DNA of 64,000 bases from Avoscillospira_A sp052117125 (GCF_052117125.1 NZ_JBQKJT010000013.1:1-64000); one strand, 5' to 3'; positions 32,427 through 41,187 are shown, counted from the first letter of the stretch. Translations and numbers: made by a program. The notes: generated by a model from the sequence alone, not told the origin.

Positions 32427-33080
32427 TTATTCCACTCTGGGATTCTCTGCCACATACTCGACGGCTGCGGCAAAGGCCTCGCAGGCGGACTTGCAGGCCG
32501 ACTGGCTGCCGGTCAGCAATGCGCCGCCAAAGTTGGTCTCAGAAGGAGGTGCGTACAGTACGCACAGCTCCACGTCAGCCGCCTTCATGGCGGCATCGAC
32601 GGCGTACATGGCTTCCAGAGGCGGGGCGATCAGATAAGCCAGTGCCTCGCCCTCCTTGATACCGGCGCCCTCGGACAGATAGGAGCCGGTACGGGAAATG
32701 CACTGGGCATAGTACACAATGGAGTCGTCCTCGTTGGCAGAAACAAAGTAAGCGCCGTTTTCCACCATGTCCACGGCGGCCTGGAGACCAGCCTTGACCT
32801 CGGCGGGATTGGGACCGGCCAGCATGCCGATGAACTCACCGGCCAGCTTGGTGTTAGCGTTGGCAGCACCACCATAGAAGCTCTTGGCGTAGACAACGGA
32901 AACATCAGCCTTCTTAGTGGCCTCGTCGATGGCGGTATAGCCCACGTCATCGCAGTCCGTGGTCAGCAGGGCCAAAGACTTGTGCTCCGGGCTCAGGCCC
33001 AGCTTCTTGGCCAGCTCCGGGGAAACATTGGGGATGATCTTGGAAGACAGGACGCTGGCTCTAACGGGATCTCTTTTCAT
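32427..33080 (-). CDS. eutL: Trimeric shell protein EutL (tandem circularly permuted BMC)
   Basis: The 217-aa protein matches EutL, which forms trimers with a gated central pore. It begins MKRDPVRASVLSSKIIPNVS and includes LALLTTDCDDVGYTAIDEAT, FYGGAANANTKLAGEFIGML, and a second domain with YAQCISRTGSYLSEGAGI and TNFGGALLTGSQSACKSACE. The second-domain cysteines and length match the family (about 219 aa). It follows eutC by 16 nt. Confidence 0.96.
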   Translation of the reverse strand: MKRDPVRASVLSSKIIPNVSPELAKKLGLSPEHKSLALLTTDCDDVGYTAIDEATKKADVSVVYAKSFYGGAANANTKLAGEFIGMLAGPNPAEVKAGLQAAVDMVENGAYFVSANEDDSIVYYAQCISRTGSYLSEGAGIKEGEALAYLIAPPLEAMYAVDAAMKAADVELCVLYAPPSETNFGGALLTGSQSACKSACEAFAAAVEYVAENPRVE

Positions 33081-33096
33081 CGTTTATTCCTCCCTG

Positions 33097-33999
33097 TTAC
33101 AGTTTCAAATCGGTACCGCTGGCCTTCTTCTCCAGCATGATCTTAATGATCTCCGCAATGTGGGCGCCGGCCTCGGAGGGAATGGTGCCGTTGCGGTGAA
33201 TGTTGGAGAGAACCGTGCGGCGGGCCTCAGGCATACCCACAGTAGCCCGGTAGGCGATGTAGGCGGACATAGATTCGGCGGTGATCAGGCCGGGACGCTC
33301 ACCGATAAGGGTGCAGGTCACTTCGGCATCCAGCAGCTCGGAAATTTCGTCCATAACGCCTACGCGGCCATACTTGACGAAGAACGGCGTACCCACGTCG
33401 ATCTTGTAGCTCTGCAGGCCCTGAAGCAGTGCCGGCAGCAGATCGGGGATATTGGCAGCCACGGCGGCGGAGGAGAGGCCGTCTGCCACGTAAATCTGAA
33501 CCGTGGGAGACTTTTTGCAGCGCTCTTTCAGCGTCTGTACCGCTTCAGGGCTCAGCTTTCTGCCCAGGTCGGGACGGGTCAGATACACATCCTTGCTGTC
33601 GCACTGGGTCTGGACAATAAACAGGCCCATTTCCTTCTCCACAAAGTCGTGATCCACGTCGTTAAAGACGGCATCCTGAGCAGCAGAGTGAGCGGCGCGG
33701 AATTGCAGCTGGGGCAAGGTCTTATACCGAGCACCGGCCTTGCCGATGCCGAGACGGCAGGGGGCATGGGCCTTCAACTCAGCATACTCCTCGCCGTGCT
33801 CCGGATTCTTGACCAGATACTGGGTCCGGATATCCACTTCGGTAACATCGGGAATGCAGCCCTCTTCGATCTGGCTGCATGATGCGCCCGACGTGCAGGC
33901 CTCCTGTACGGCTGCGGTCGCGGCCTTGGCCGTATCGCCGGTAATGTGCATTTCGGACAAAACCTGCTCAATAATGGCTTTCAAATCTTTCTGATCCAT
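33097..33999 (-). CDS. eutC: Ethanolamine ammonia-lyase small subunit EutC
   Basis: The 300-aa small subunit works with EutB as the adenosylcobalamin-dependent lyase that turns ethanolamine into acetaldehyde and ammonia. An N-terminal helix (MDQKDLKAIIEQVLSEM) precedes a linker and the conserved core: RTQYLVKNPEHGEEYAELK, RLGIGKAGARYKT, VQIYVADGLSSAAV, PFFVKYGRVGVMDEI and LIGERPGLITAESMSAYIAY. The ATG at 33999 with GGGAGGTG upstream is chosen over GTG at 34011. Confidence 0.97.
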   Translation of the reverse strand: MDQKDLKAIIEQVLSEMHITGDTAKAATAAVQEACTSGASCSQIEEGCIPDVTEVDIRTQYLVKNPEHGEEYAELKAHAPCRLGIGKAGARYKTLPQLQFRAAHSAAQDAVFNDVDHDFVEKEMGLFIVQTQCDSKDVYLTRPDLGRKLSPEAVQTLKERCKKSPTVQIYVADGLSSAAVAANIPDLLPALLQGLQSYKIDVGTPFFVKYGRVGVMDEISELLDAEVTCTLIGERPGLITAESMSAYIAYRATVGMPEARRTVLSNIHRNGTIPSEAGAHIAEIIKIMLEKKASGTDLKL

Positions 34000-34018
34000 T
34001 CGATCTAGCACCTCCCGA

Positions 34019-35389
34019 TTACTTCGTCATAAAGACGGATGCGTCACCCGCTTTGGGTGTCAGCTTGCCATTTTCGGAGAAGCCCATCTTCTCCAGCCAC
34101 ATGTCGAATTCCTTAATGGGGCGCAGGCCAAATACTTCACGCAGGGCAGCTGCCTCATGGAAGCCGGTGCACTGGTACATCAGCATGCAGTCGTCGCCCT
34201 CGGGGACACCCATGATGTAGTTACAGCCGGCAGCCACCAGCAGCGTGGCCAGGTTCTCAATGTCGTTCTGATCGGCCTTCATGTGGTTGGTGTAGCAGGC
34301 GTCACAGCCCATGGGAACGCCGGTGAGCTTGCCCATGAAGTGGTCTTCCAGACCGGCGCGGATCACCTGCTTGGAATCATACAGGTACTCGGGACCGATG
34401 AAGCCAACGACGGTGTTGACCAGGAAGGGCTGGAACTTTTTGGCGAAGCCATAGCAGCGGGCTTCCATGGTGACCTGGTCCCAGCCATTGTGGGCCTCAG
34501 AAGACAGCTCGGAGCCCTGGCCGGTCTCAAAGTACATAACGTTGGGACCGGTGGAGGTGCCCTTGCGAAGCATCATGTCACGGCCCTCTTCCAGCATCTT
34601 TCCGTTGAGACCGAATGCCTCGTTGCCCTTCTGGGAACCAGCGATGGACTGGAACATCAGGTCGATGGGGGCGTTGAACTTGTCGGCAGCCTCGGTCTGC
34701 GTGGTGACGTGGGCCAGAACGCAGATCTGGGTGGGAACTTCCCATTTGTTCTTGAACTCGTCGAAGCTCTTAAGAATACGGGCAACACTCTCCACGGAGT
34801 CGTCCACCGGGTTCAGACCGATGACGGCATCGCCGCAGCCCAGGGACAGGCCTTCCATAACGGACGCCATGATGCCCTTGGGATCGTCGGTGGTATGGTT
34901 GGGCTGCAAGCGGGACGAGAAAGTACCGGGCAGGCCGATAGTGGTGTTGCAATGGGCGGACACGCGCATCTTTTTGGCGGCATAGATCAGGTCCAGGTTG
35001 CTCATAAGCTTACAAACGGCGGCGACAATCTCCGACGTAATGCCACGGGAGGCCCGACGGATCATGGTGCCGGTGGTGTTCTCATCCAGCAGCCACTCGC
35101 GGAACTCTGCCACGGTCATATGCTTGAACTCGGAGAAAATCGTCTCATTGACGCCGTCCTGAATGATGCGGGTAACTTCATCCTCCTCATAGGGAACGGC
35201 CGGGTTGTTGCGGATGTCATTGAGCGAGATCTGGGAGAGGACGACCTTGGCCGCCACGCGCTCCTGAGCGTCCTCCGCAGCGATGCCGGCCAGCTTGTCG
35301 CCGGATTTTTCCTCATTGGCTTTCGCCATGACTTCGCGCAGGGACTTGAATTCGTAAGTGTGTCCAAAAAGCTTTGTTTTCAGTATCAC
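34019..35389 (-). CDS. eutB: Ethanolamine ammonia-lyase large subunit EutB
   Basis: The 456-aa catalytic TIM-barrel subunit. It starts ILKTKLFGHTYEFKSLREVM, and family blocks follow: LAGIAAEDAQERVAAKVVLS, DIRNNPAVPYEEDEVTRIIQ, HCNTTIGLPGTFSSRLQPNH, GCGDAVIGLNPVDDS and GQGSELSSEAHNGWDQVTME. I prefer GTG at 35389 over GTG at 35395: AGGTGA then has about 6 nt spacing, and the product aligns residue for residue with the E. coli EutB start (MKLKTTLFG). Confidence 0.97.
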   Translation of the reverse strand: MILKTKLFGHTYEFKSLREVMAKANEEKSGDKLAGIAAEDAQERVAAKVVLSQISLNDIRNNPAVPYEEDEVTRIIQDGVNETIFSEFKHMTVAEFREWLLDENTTGTMIRRASRGITSEIVAAVCKLMSNLDLIYAAKKMRVSAHCNTTIGLPGTFSSRLQPNHTTDDPKGIMASVMEGLSLGCGDAVIGLNPVDDSVESVARILKSFDEFKNKWEVPTQICVLAHVTTQTEAADKFNAPIDLMFQSIAGSQKGNEAFGLNGKMLEEGRDMMLRKGTSTGPNVMYFETGQGSELSSEAHNGWDQVTMEARCYGFAKKFQPFLVNTVVGFIGPEYLYDSKQVIRAGLEDHFMGKLTGVPMGCDACYTNHMKADQNDIENLATLLVAAGCNYIMGVPEGDDCMLMYQCTGFHEAAALREVFGLRPIKEFDMWLEKMGFSENGKLTPKAGDASVFMTK

Positions 35390-35442
35390 GTTCACTCACC
35401 TCACGTTAGTAATGATTGGTAATCCCGCAATGCGGGCTTGCC

Positions 35443-36876
35443 TTACGAGTTGAAAATCAGCGTTTTGATTACCACCGGCACCACATGGCCCCCGGCAATG
35501 GGAGCGCCGATGTCGATGTAATCACCGCTGCGGGTCCGAATGCCATCGATACAGATGACGTCCTTTTTATGCTCCAGTTTTACCTTCATCGCATTTCCCA
35601 GAACTTTGCCGATGTCATTCTCCACCACCACGATCAGAGGATGGCTGGATTCCACCGCTTCCCGTCCACCGTCCAAAATGGCGTCGGCCAGCTGCTGCAC
35701 TGCCTGGAAGCTGGTGCGTCCAGCGCCGGAAATGGCAATGGCCACCTGTTCGGTGACACCCTCCGGCCGGTACATTGCCATTTGGGTACGGATGGATGCA
35801 GCCAAGGTATCCAGCTGCGTCTCGTCGTCCTCTGCTACGCGCAGAATGGGGATGTTTTTGATGGGCAGACGATCTTTTTCATAGGTGATGGTACTGCCGC
35901 TGACCTCTGTGGTATGGGTACCGGCACCTACCACCGTGGCACGAATGGTTTCCACAGACCGGAACAGTTCCACCGTTTGGAACGCCGCATGGTTCCGGAT
36001 AGCCCGTCCCAGCAGAACACCGATATCGCCGTACCGGAACACATCGCCCGGTTCCGGGTCATAAACGCAATCGGCTACGCCGCCGGAAAAGGTGACGCCT
36101 CGAACAGCCGGTTCTGTGGGAATTGGGCTGCCGTTGTTGGTATACAGGCCCGCGTGGTCTTCGTCTTTGGGCAGAAGCCCCAGCGCCTGGGCCAGATGAC
36201 CGGCCATAATGGTACAGAGATCATATAGTTTTTGTTCCTGGGCCGGATCACCCACTTCCAGGGCCAGTCCATGTTTCTGCGCCAGCGCATGAATCTTGGG
36301 GAAAATCCAGGTGATCTTTCCCTGCTCCACTTTAATCAGGCGGCCACCGATATCAAGACAGCTGACGCCTCGCAGGATGCCCTTTTCGTACAGAGCAATA
36401 TTGGAGGTACCGCCGCCAATATCAATATTGGCTACCGTGGTGCGATGCTCCTCCGAGATCACATCAGCACCGGCGCCTCTGGCCGACAGAACGCTTTCCA
36501 GGTCCGGGCCAGCTGTGGCTACCACGAAGTCTCCGGCCATATCAGACAATGCCTCCAGAACCTGATTGGCATTCTGTTTGCGGGCCGTATCACCGGTGAT
36601 TATAACTGCGCCGGTCTGCAAATCTTCGGGGCGGATGCCTGCCGCGGCATATTCACCGCGAACAATCTCCTTAACTTTTTCCGTGTCAATCTCCGTAGCG
36701 GAGCGCAGGGGGGTAAAGTAGATTTTACTGCGATAGATCACCTCTTTTTCCACAATGGAGACGCGGGGCACGGCGTAATTTCCGGCCAGGTTTTCCACAA
36801 CCAGACGGCTAAATACCAACTGAGTGGTGGATGTGCCGATATCAATACCGACACTGCGGACAATTTCCTGCATCAT
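35443..36876 (-). CDS. eutA: Ethanolamine ammonia-lyase reactivating factor EutA
   Basis: The 477-aa actin/Hsp70-fold ATPase releases damaged cobalamin from inactive EutBC. Its phosphate-1 loop is VGIDIGTSTTQLVFSRL; the phosphate-2 loop is VANIDIGGGTSNIALY, and SGGVADCVYD and VAIAISGAGRTSF follow. The ATG at 36876, with GGAAAGG about 10 nt before it, is preferred to a start 60 nt upstream that lies in the terminator. The gene lies just behind that terminator, so it and everything downstream depend on EutV. Confidence 0.95.
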   Translation of the reverse strand: MMQEIVRSVGIDIGTSTTQLVFSRLVVENLAGNYAVPRVSIVEKEVIYRSKIYFTPLRSATEIDTEKVKEIVRGEYAAAGIRPEDLQTGAVIITGDTARKQNANQVLEALSDMAGDFVVATAGPDLESVLSARGAGADVISEEHRTTVANIDIGGGTSNIALYEKGILRGVSCLDIGGRLIKVEQGKITWIFPKIHALAQKHGLALEVGDPAQEQKLYDLCTIMAGHLAQALGLLPKDEDHAGLYTNNGSPIPTEPAVRGVTFSGGVADCVYDPEPGDVFRYGDIGVLLGRAIRNHAAFQTVELFRSVETIRATVVGAGTHTTEVSGSTITYEKDRLPIKNIPILRVAEDDETQLDTLAASIRTQMAMYRPEGVTEQVAIAISGAGRTSFQAVQQLADAILDGGREAVESSHPLIVVVENDIGKVLGNAMKVKLEHKKDVICIDGIRTRSGDYIDIGAPIAGGHVVPVVIKTLIFNS

Positions 36877-36894
36877 AACATCTGACCTTTCCAG

Positions 36895-36947
36895 AAAAAA
36901 CAAATGCAGTCCAAGGCGCAAAGAACCCCTTTGCACCCGGACTGCAT
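36895..36947 (-). terminator. Intrinsic terminator between eutW and eutA (EutV antitermination target)
   Basis: Arms 36939-36947 and 36904-36912 give a 9-bp perfect base, and an upper stem with GCAAAG/CTTTGC extends it to about 18 pairs with one G-U and one weak spot. TTGTTTTTT follows on the minus strand (36903-36895). Its place, before eutA and after the regulator genes, is where Gram-positive eut operons carry EutV-controlled terminators. Confidence 0.9.
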
Positions 36948-36966
36948 CGTTCGGATGATGTTGCCC

Positions 36967-36990
36967 GTCCGGCCCTACGTCGCGCCGGAC
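36967..36990 (-). promoter_or_regulatory. Hairpin over the eutW stop codon, candidate ANTAR-binding stem
   Basis: A 7-bp perfect stem (36984-36990 with 36967-36973), loop GCGACGTAGG holding the eutW stop codon. ANTAR regulators bind a pair of small hairpins just before a terminator. I could not match the exact A1/G4 hexaloop rule, so the role is tentative. Confidence 0.4.
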
Positions 36991-38399
36991 AAATCTGAAA
37001 TTTTATTCTTTTTAAAATCGAAGGTTACACAGGTACCGGCACTGTCCGACTGGATGGACAGGTGGCCATGGAGCTTGTCCCGTACCAGGGTTTCCACAAT
37101 GTTGAGCCCCAAATGCTTGGCGCTGTCCTGGCTGACTTGAAAGCCGCAGCCGTTATCGATGACCTGGATTTGGGAATACAGTTCTCCGTAAGTAACAATA
37201 ATGCGAATCGTACCGCCTTTGCGGCCTGTGAAGGCGTATTTCAAAGAGTTTTGCAGCAATTCATTGATTACCAGTGCTACAGAGGTGGCAATATCGGAGT
37301 CCACCCGAAAATCATCGCCCTCCACGGTCAGCTCCAGCGCCAAATGCTGGGGCGCAAAAAAACGAACAGCATTGTTTTTGATATGGACAATAACCTCACC
37401 CAGCATGATCTCATCGACACCGCTGCAAGCCAGCAGCTCATGGGTGGCGGCAATGGCCAGAATGCGGTTCATACTTTCATACAGCACCTGCCGCGTGGAC
37501 TCCTGGTCAGTGCGACGCGTCTGGAGCCGCAACAGGCTGGCAATCGTCTGTAAATTGTTTTTCACCCGGTGGTGCATTTCCTTGATGGCCACCGATTTGA
37601 GAATCAACTGCTGCTCCTGCTCGTGCTTGAATGTGGTATCCGTCATCAGAATCGCAAAGGCAATGCCGTTTTCATGAATGGGAATTCGTTTGAATACGAG
37701 ATAGACGGCCCCAATTTTCAGTTCTACCGCTGTAAAGCTCAATTCCTCATCCCGGGTGGTCACTTGATCGATCAGGCGAAAATTCTCGTATCGTTTGCCG
37801 AGAATATCCTCCACATACCCCAGCTTTCGGTATAAATTCCGAGCCAAGGTATTGCGGAACGTAATCACACCGTTGTTGCTGACAATCAGCAACGCTTCGT
37901 CGATACACTCCGGCAGCCAGCTGTGTTCATCCACCACCCGTGCGATAAAATCCGTCATATGCTGCATGCTCTGTTCCGACAGGTGAAGAATGGGACTTAC
38001 CATCTGGCAGTCGTCCCGCTTTTCCCGAATCAGCACACCGATGACGCGCCCATAGTTGCGGATGGGCTCCACAGTCTGAATCACGTTGGAACGTTCCTGC
38101 GTGACCGCCTTCATCTGCCGGGTTGCAACCCCCAACCGGAACGTGCGGGCAACAGCAGGCTCATGTTCCGCAGTAGCCATCATGCCCACCACGCTGCTGC
38201 GGTAGGCGGACGCTCCGTTCTTCGGCTTGGCCTCTGCCACCACAATGGCATCGCCGTCCCGGGTGGGACAATCAAGAAAAATGTCCGCTTCCTCCATATC
38301 AGCTATGGTTTGCAGCGCAGTGGCATACCGTTCCAAAATTTCCATATCCGCTTCGGTTAGGTCGGTATGTCGCCGGCAAAGGGCCTTGATCTGCTCCAT
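36975..38399 (-). CDS. eutW: Sensor histidine kinase EutW
   Basis: The 474-aa kinase has no transmembrane helix, so it senses a cytoplasmic signal (ethanolamine in the known system). An N-terminal GAF-like sensor (about 1-150) leads to a PAS-like domain (about 165-270). The HisKA_2 phosphoacceptor box EMHHRVKNNLQTIASLLRLQ (about 280-300) and an HATPase domain (LVINELLQNSLKYAF; VIDNGCGF) follow. It phosphorylates EutV. It starts 3 nt after the eutV stop. Confidence 0.95.
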   Translation of the reverse strand: MEQIKALCRRHTDLTEADMEILERYATALQTIADMEEADIFLDCPTRDGDAIVVAEAKPKNGASAYRSSVVGMMATAEHEPAVARTFRLGVATRQMKAVTQERSNVIQTVEPIRNYGRVIGVLIREKRDDCQMVSPILHLSEQSMQHMTDFIARVVDEHSWLPECIDEALLIVSNNGVITFRNTLARNLYRKLGYVEDILGKRYENFRLIDQVTTRDEELSFTAVELKIGAVYLVFKRIPIHENGIAFAILMTDTTFKHEQEQQLILKSVAIKEMHHRVKNNLQTIASLLRLQTRRTDQESTRQVLYESMNRILAIAATHELLACSGVDEIMLGEVIVHIKNNAVRFFAPQHLALELTVEGDDFRVDSDIATSVALVINELLQNSLKYAFTGRKGGTIRIIVTYGELYSQIQVIDNGCGFQVSQDSAKHLGLNIVETLVRDKLHGHLSIQSDSAGTCVTFDFKKNKISDLSGAT

Positions 38400-38402
38400 G
38401 GC

Positions 38403-38987
38403 TTATGACTCCACACTTTGAAGAATAATCTCTGACACCCGCAGCATAGACAGATTTTTGGTTTGGCTCAACTTGCGGATAAAGTCGTAAGCCTCCTGCT
38501 CTGTCATGCCGTCCCGTGCCATGATCTTGCCCTTGGCCTTTTCAATCATAGTCCGGCTTTCCAGACGCTTTTCGACTTTTGCAATGTCGTTCTGAAGCGC
38601 ACGGATCTCCCGGCTGCGGGCCACGGCCAGCTCAATGCTGGGAATAATGGATTTTTCATCAACGGGTTTGACCAGGTATCCGCTTACGCCGATCTCCTTT
38701 GCCGAATCAATAAATTCCCGCTCACTATAAGCCGTCAGCAACACAATTGTGGCGCCGCAGCGCTCCTCATTCATAATACGCGCTGCGGACAGCCCATCCA
38801 GCAACGGCATTTTAATATCCATCAGCACCAAATCCGGCTTCAGACTTTTACAGGCCTCAATGGCATCGAAGCCATCTCCGGCTTCCCCTACCACCTGATA
38901 CCCTTTGTCCTCCAGCAGCTCTCTCAGATCCATTCTGGTAATGGGCTCGTCGTCTGCGATGACAACGCGCAAGGTGCTTTCCGCCAT
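38403..38987 (-). CDS. eutV: ANTAR-type response regulator / antiterminator EutV
   Basis: The 194-aa protein has a receiver domain (RVVIADDEPITRMDLREL; phospho-acceptor in LVLMDIKMPLLDG; KPVDEKS) and a C-terminal ANTAR RNA-binding domain (about 135-190: RTMIEKAKGKIMARDGMTEQ then YDFIRKLSQTKNLSMLRVSE). When phosphorylated by EutW it binds leader RNA and stops terminators forming. The ATG at 38987 with GGAGAGA upstream is used; 89 in-frame upstream codons overlap eutP and lack family similarity. Confidence 0.96.
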   Translation of the reverse strand: MAESTLRVVIADDEPITRMDLRELLEDKGYQVVGEAGDGFDAIEACKSLKPDLVLMDIKMPLLDGLSAARIMNEERCGATIVLLTAYSEREFIDSAKEIGVSGYLVKPVDEKSIIPSIELAVARSREIRALQNDIAKVEKRLESRTMIEKAKGKIMARDGMTEQEAYDFIRKLSQTKNLSMLRVSEIILQSVES

Positions 38988-39021
38988 GGTTGTCTCTCCT
39001 CCAGCCCATGACGGCTGCCGG

Positions 39022-39468
39022 TCAGTCGTAGTCCAGATAGCGCAGCAGCGGCGCAAACCCGCTGCCCTCGGTACTGCTGGTGACAAACAACTGTCGGGCG
39101 CCAGCCATGGTAAGATAGTTTTTTGCGTATTCGATCTGTGCATCCGTCGCCAGATCGCATTTGGTGACAATACCGATGGCCGGTTTGGCAAACATACTGG
39201 TATAGGACGGTGGAAACATGGTTCCGTTTTCCGTGGCGTCCTGCACCAAAACAATCAAATCTGCATCGGCGGAAGTCACCATCAGTGCGCCGCGGAGATT
39301 GGTCCGTTCCAGGTACTCCCCCGGCGTATCGATCATCGTATCATTAATGATTTGGATGGTCTGTGTTTTGTGATAGCGTATGGCCTCATGGTTCAAATAC
39401 TGGCACAGCGTCGTTTTACCACAGCCGGACCGGCCAATGAGGATAATCCGTTTTTTACGTGCTTCCAT
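39022..39468 (-). CDS. eutP: EutP, small GTPase-like ethanolamine utilization protein
   Basis: The 148-aa P-loop protein shows Walker A LIGRSGCGKTTLCQYL (about 10-25), a G2/G3-like INDTMIDTPGEYLERT and the guanine-specificity segment GIVTKCDL. EutP/PduV proteins are tied to compartment placement, and an acetate-kinase activity has been reported for EutP in Salmonella. It lies between eutS and eutV, 34 nt before the latter. Confidence 0.95.
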   Translation of the reverse strand: MEARKKRIILIGRSGCGKTTLCQYLNHEAIRYHKTQTIQIINDTMIDTPGEYLERTNLRGALMVTSADADLIVLVQDATENGTMFPPSYTSMFAKPAIGIVTKCDLATDAQIEYAKNYLTMAGARQLFVTSSTEGSGFAPLLRYLDYD

Positions 39469-39477
39469 GAGCCTGCC

Positions 39478-39828
39478 TCACGACCGGGTAACCGTGGTGG
39501 GCGTGAAGCCCATCTTGTCACACAGTACAGACATTACTTCATGGAGAGCGGCCTCCACCGCCGCCACATCACCGGTGATGACCAGTGAACCGTTGAAACG
39601 GTCCACAAAGCCAATGGAGACATCAGCCGCCTTGGTGGCTACGTCGGCGGCAATCATAGCGCCCTCACTGGGCGTAATGGTGAAAATGCCGATGGCACCC
39701 CGGGCATCGATCAGGCCCAATTTTGTATAGAGCTGTTCCACAGGGCTGGCAATCACATGGGCCAGTGTTACCTGCTTGCCCGGTACAAATTCCTGGATAA
39801 TCCGCTGTTTTTCATCAAATTCGTTCAT
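39478..39828 (-). CDS. eutS: Bent hexameric shell protein EutS (BMC-H, permuted)
   Basis: The 116-aa protein matches EutS/PduU: MNEFDEKQRIIQEFVPGKQV, the short N-terminal barrel, then the BMC core LGLIDARGAIGIFTITPSEG and FNGSLVITGDVAAVEAALHE. EutS hexamers are bent in the enterobacterial protein and may sit at shell edges. AGGTGA lies upstream. It is the first shell gene of the operon, after eutG. Confidence 0.96.
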   Translation of the reverse strand: MNEFDEKQRIIQEFVPGKQVTLAHVIASPVEQLYTKLGLIDARGAIGIFTITPSEGAMIAADVATKAADVSIGFVDRFNGSLVITGDVAAVEAALHEVMSVLCDKMGFTPTTVTRS

Positions 39829-39843
39829 GGGTCACCTGCTCTC

Positions 39844-40989
39844 TCAGAGGGAACGATACCGTCCCGCCTTGTAGTAGGCCTGCCGGTACAGGGCCCGGAC
39901 CTCGTCTGCCGTGCAGGGTACCGGCGTGGTGCCCATGCAGCGGTCGGCCAGAGCGGCCTCCGTCATATTGTCCAGCATAGCCTCAAAATCACTCTCGGAG
40001 AGACCAGCCTCCCGGATGCTCATGGGCATCTTCATCCGCGACTCCATGCGGCGCACCATATGAATCAGATTCAGGGCGCTCTGGCGGATGCTGCTGGTCC
40101 CCAGGCCAAGCTGCGCGGCCAATGCGGCATATCGTTCTGCCGTGGGGGTGAGCGTGCTCTCACAGCCAGCATTATAGCTCATGACGTAGGGTAGCAGGAT
40201 GGCGTTGGCCCGACCGTGGGGAATGTGGGCCTGAGCGCCCATAGCGTGGGCCATGCTGTGGCACAAACCCAGACCCGCATTAGAAAACGCTGCGCCGGCC
40301 AGACAGGAGGCGTTGTGCATAGCCTGCCGTGCCGTCAGATCATCGGGGTTGGCATGGGCCGTCAGCAAATACTGATGCACCAAACGGACAGCCTTTTCCG
40401 CCAGGGCATCGGTGAAGTCGTTGGCCTCGGTGCAGACATAGGCTTCAATGGCGTGCGTCAGCACGTCCATGCCGGTATCCGCTGTGACGCCGGGCGGTAC
40501 GCTGCGGGTCAGTTCTGCGTCCAATACAGCGTAATCCGGCAGCAAGCTCTCGTCGATCAAGGGGTATTTTACCCCTTTGGACCGGTCAGTAATCACGGAA
40601 AATTTACTGACCTCACTGCCGGTGCCGCTGGTGGTAGGAATGGCCACAAAGGGACAATCCTCCATCTTGAACTGCTTGGCCGCAAAAAAGACAATGGCTT
40701 TGGCTGCGTCAATGGGTGAGCCGCCGCCCAGGGCCACTACAACGTCGGGCTGGAACTCCACAATCTGTCCCACGCCGGCGGTGACCGTGTCGATATCCGG
40801 GTCCGGTGTCACATCGGAGAAAATCCGGTGTTGGGCATCGGGCGCCAGACGGTCAGTCAAGTAGCTGACCCGGCCGCTTTCGTGCATAAATTTGTCGGTG
40901 ACGATAAATACGCGCTTCCGCTCCTTGAGCATGGCGCCAAACGCATCGCCGCCGATCAAAATCTCGGTACGCAGTTGAAATCGTTTCAA
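39844..40989 (-). CDS. eutG: Iron-dependent alcohol dehydrogenase EutG
   Basis: The 381-aa type III alcohol dehydrogenase reduces acetaldehyde to ethanol and regenerates NAD for EutE. It has VVALGGGSPIDAAKAIVFFA (GGGSxxD, about 90), AIPTTSGTGSEVSKFSVIT, the metal-binding GLCHSMAHAMGAQAHIPHG and an upstream TGMDVLTHAIEAY. The TTG start at 40989 follows AAGGAGG by 8 nt; a closer ATG is out of frame. It is the first gene after the operon promoter and leader. Confidence 0.95.
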   Translation of the reverse strand: MKRFQLRTEILIGGDAFGAMLKERKRVFIVTDKFMHESGRVSYLTDRLAPDAQHRIFSDVTPDPDIDTVTAGVGQIVEFQPDVVVALGGGSPIDAAKAIVFFAAKQFKMEDCPFVAIPTTSGTGSEVSKFSVITDRSKGVKYPLIDESLLPDYAVLDAELTRSVPPGVTADTGMDVLTHAIEAYVCTEANDFTDALAEKAVRLVHQYLLTAHANPDDLTARQAMHNASCLAGAAFSNAGLGLCHSMAHAMGAQAHIPHGRANAILLPYVMSYNAGCESTLTPTAERYAALAAQLGLGTSSIRQSALNLIHMVRRMESRMKMPMSIREAGLSESDFEAMLDNMTEAALADRCMGTTPVPCTADEVRALYRQAYYKAGRYRSL

Positions 40990-41029
40990 AAAACATGCCT
41001 CCTTCTAAGAACCCCTGCAAAAGAAGGCC

Positions 41030-41081
41030 AAAAACGCGCAAGGCGCCCTGACTCTCTCTGCAATTCCAGGAGTCAAGACGC
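41030..41081 (-). terminator. Possible conditional terminator in the eutG leader
   Basis: On the minus strand GCGTCTTGACTC (41081-41070) pairs with GAGTCAGGGCGC (41054-41043) over 12 positions with two G-U pairs; TTTTT (41034-41030) comes 8 nt later, with a small GCGC-CTT-GCGC hairpin between. The gap makes its strength uncertain. Confidence 0.5.
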
Positions 41082-41116
41082 TAACATCGCACCTATCGTC
41101 ATTATGTGTTCCATTC

Positions 41117-41147
41117 GCGGTGTGCTGCTGCGGCGCAACACACCCGC
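41117..41147 (-). promoter_or_regulatory. First hairpin of the eutG leader
   Basis: GCGGTGTG (41117-41124) pairs with CACACCCGC (41139-41147) with one bulged base; further pairing is possible in the loop. It begins about 12 nt after the -10 box, so it forms the 5' end of the message. No cobalamin-box sequence is present in the leader. Confidence 0.55.
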
Positions 41148-41158
41148 TACTTTCCTTG

Positions 41159-41187
41159 ATATTACGGTATTTCTTGTATTTTGTCAA
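41159..41187 (-). promoter_or_regulatory. Sigma-A promoter of the eut operon
   Basis: TTGACA (41187-41182), 17 nt, TAATAT (41164-41159) on the minus strand. It lies about 170 nt before the eutG start. I see no other good promoter inside the 18-kb operon. Confidence 0.85.

Noticed and set aside
34157..35422. 421-codon plus-strand open frame opposite eutB
   Set aside because: Antisense of a highly conserved enzyme gene; no family features and no ribosome site.
38988..39254. 89-codon N-terminal extension of eutV
   Set aside because: It overlaps eutP in another frame and shows no receiver-domain similarity; the ATG at 38987 gives the normal 194-aa EutV.
41030..41187. Adenosylcobalamin riboswitch before eutG
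   Set aside because: Looked for a cobalamin-box core and its flanking conserved elements in the leader and found none.
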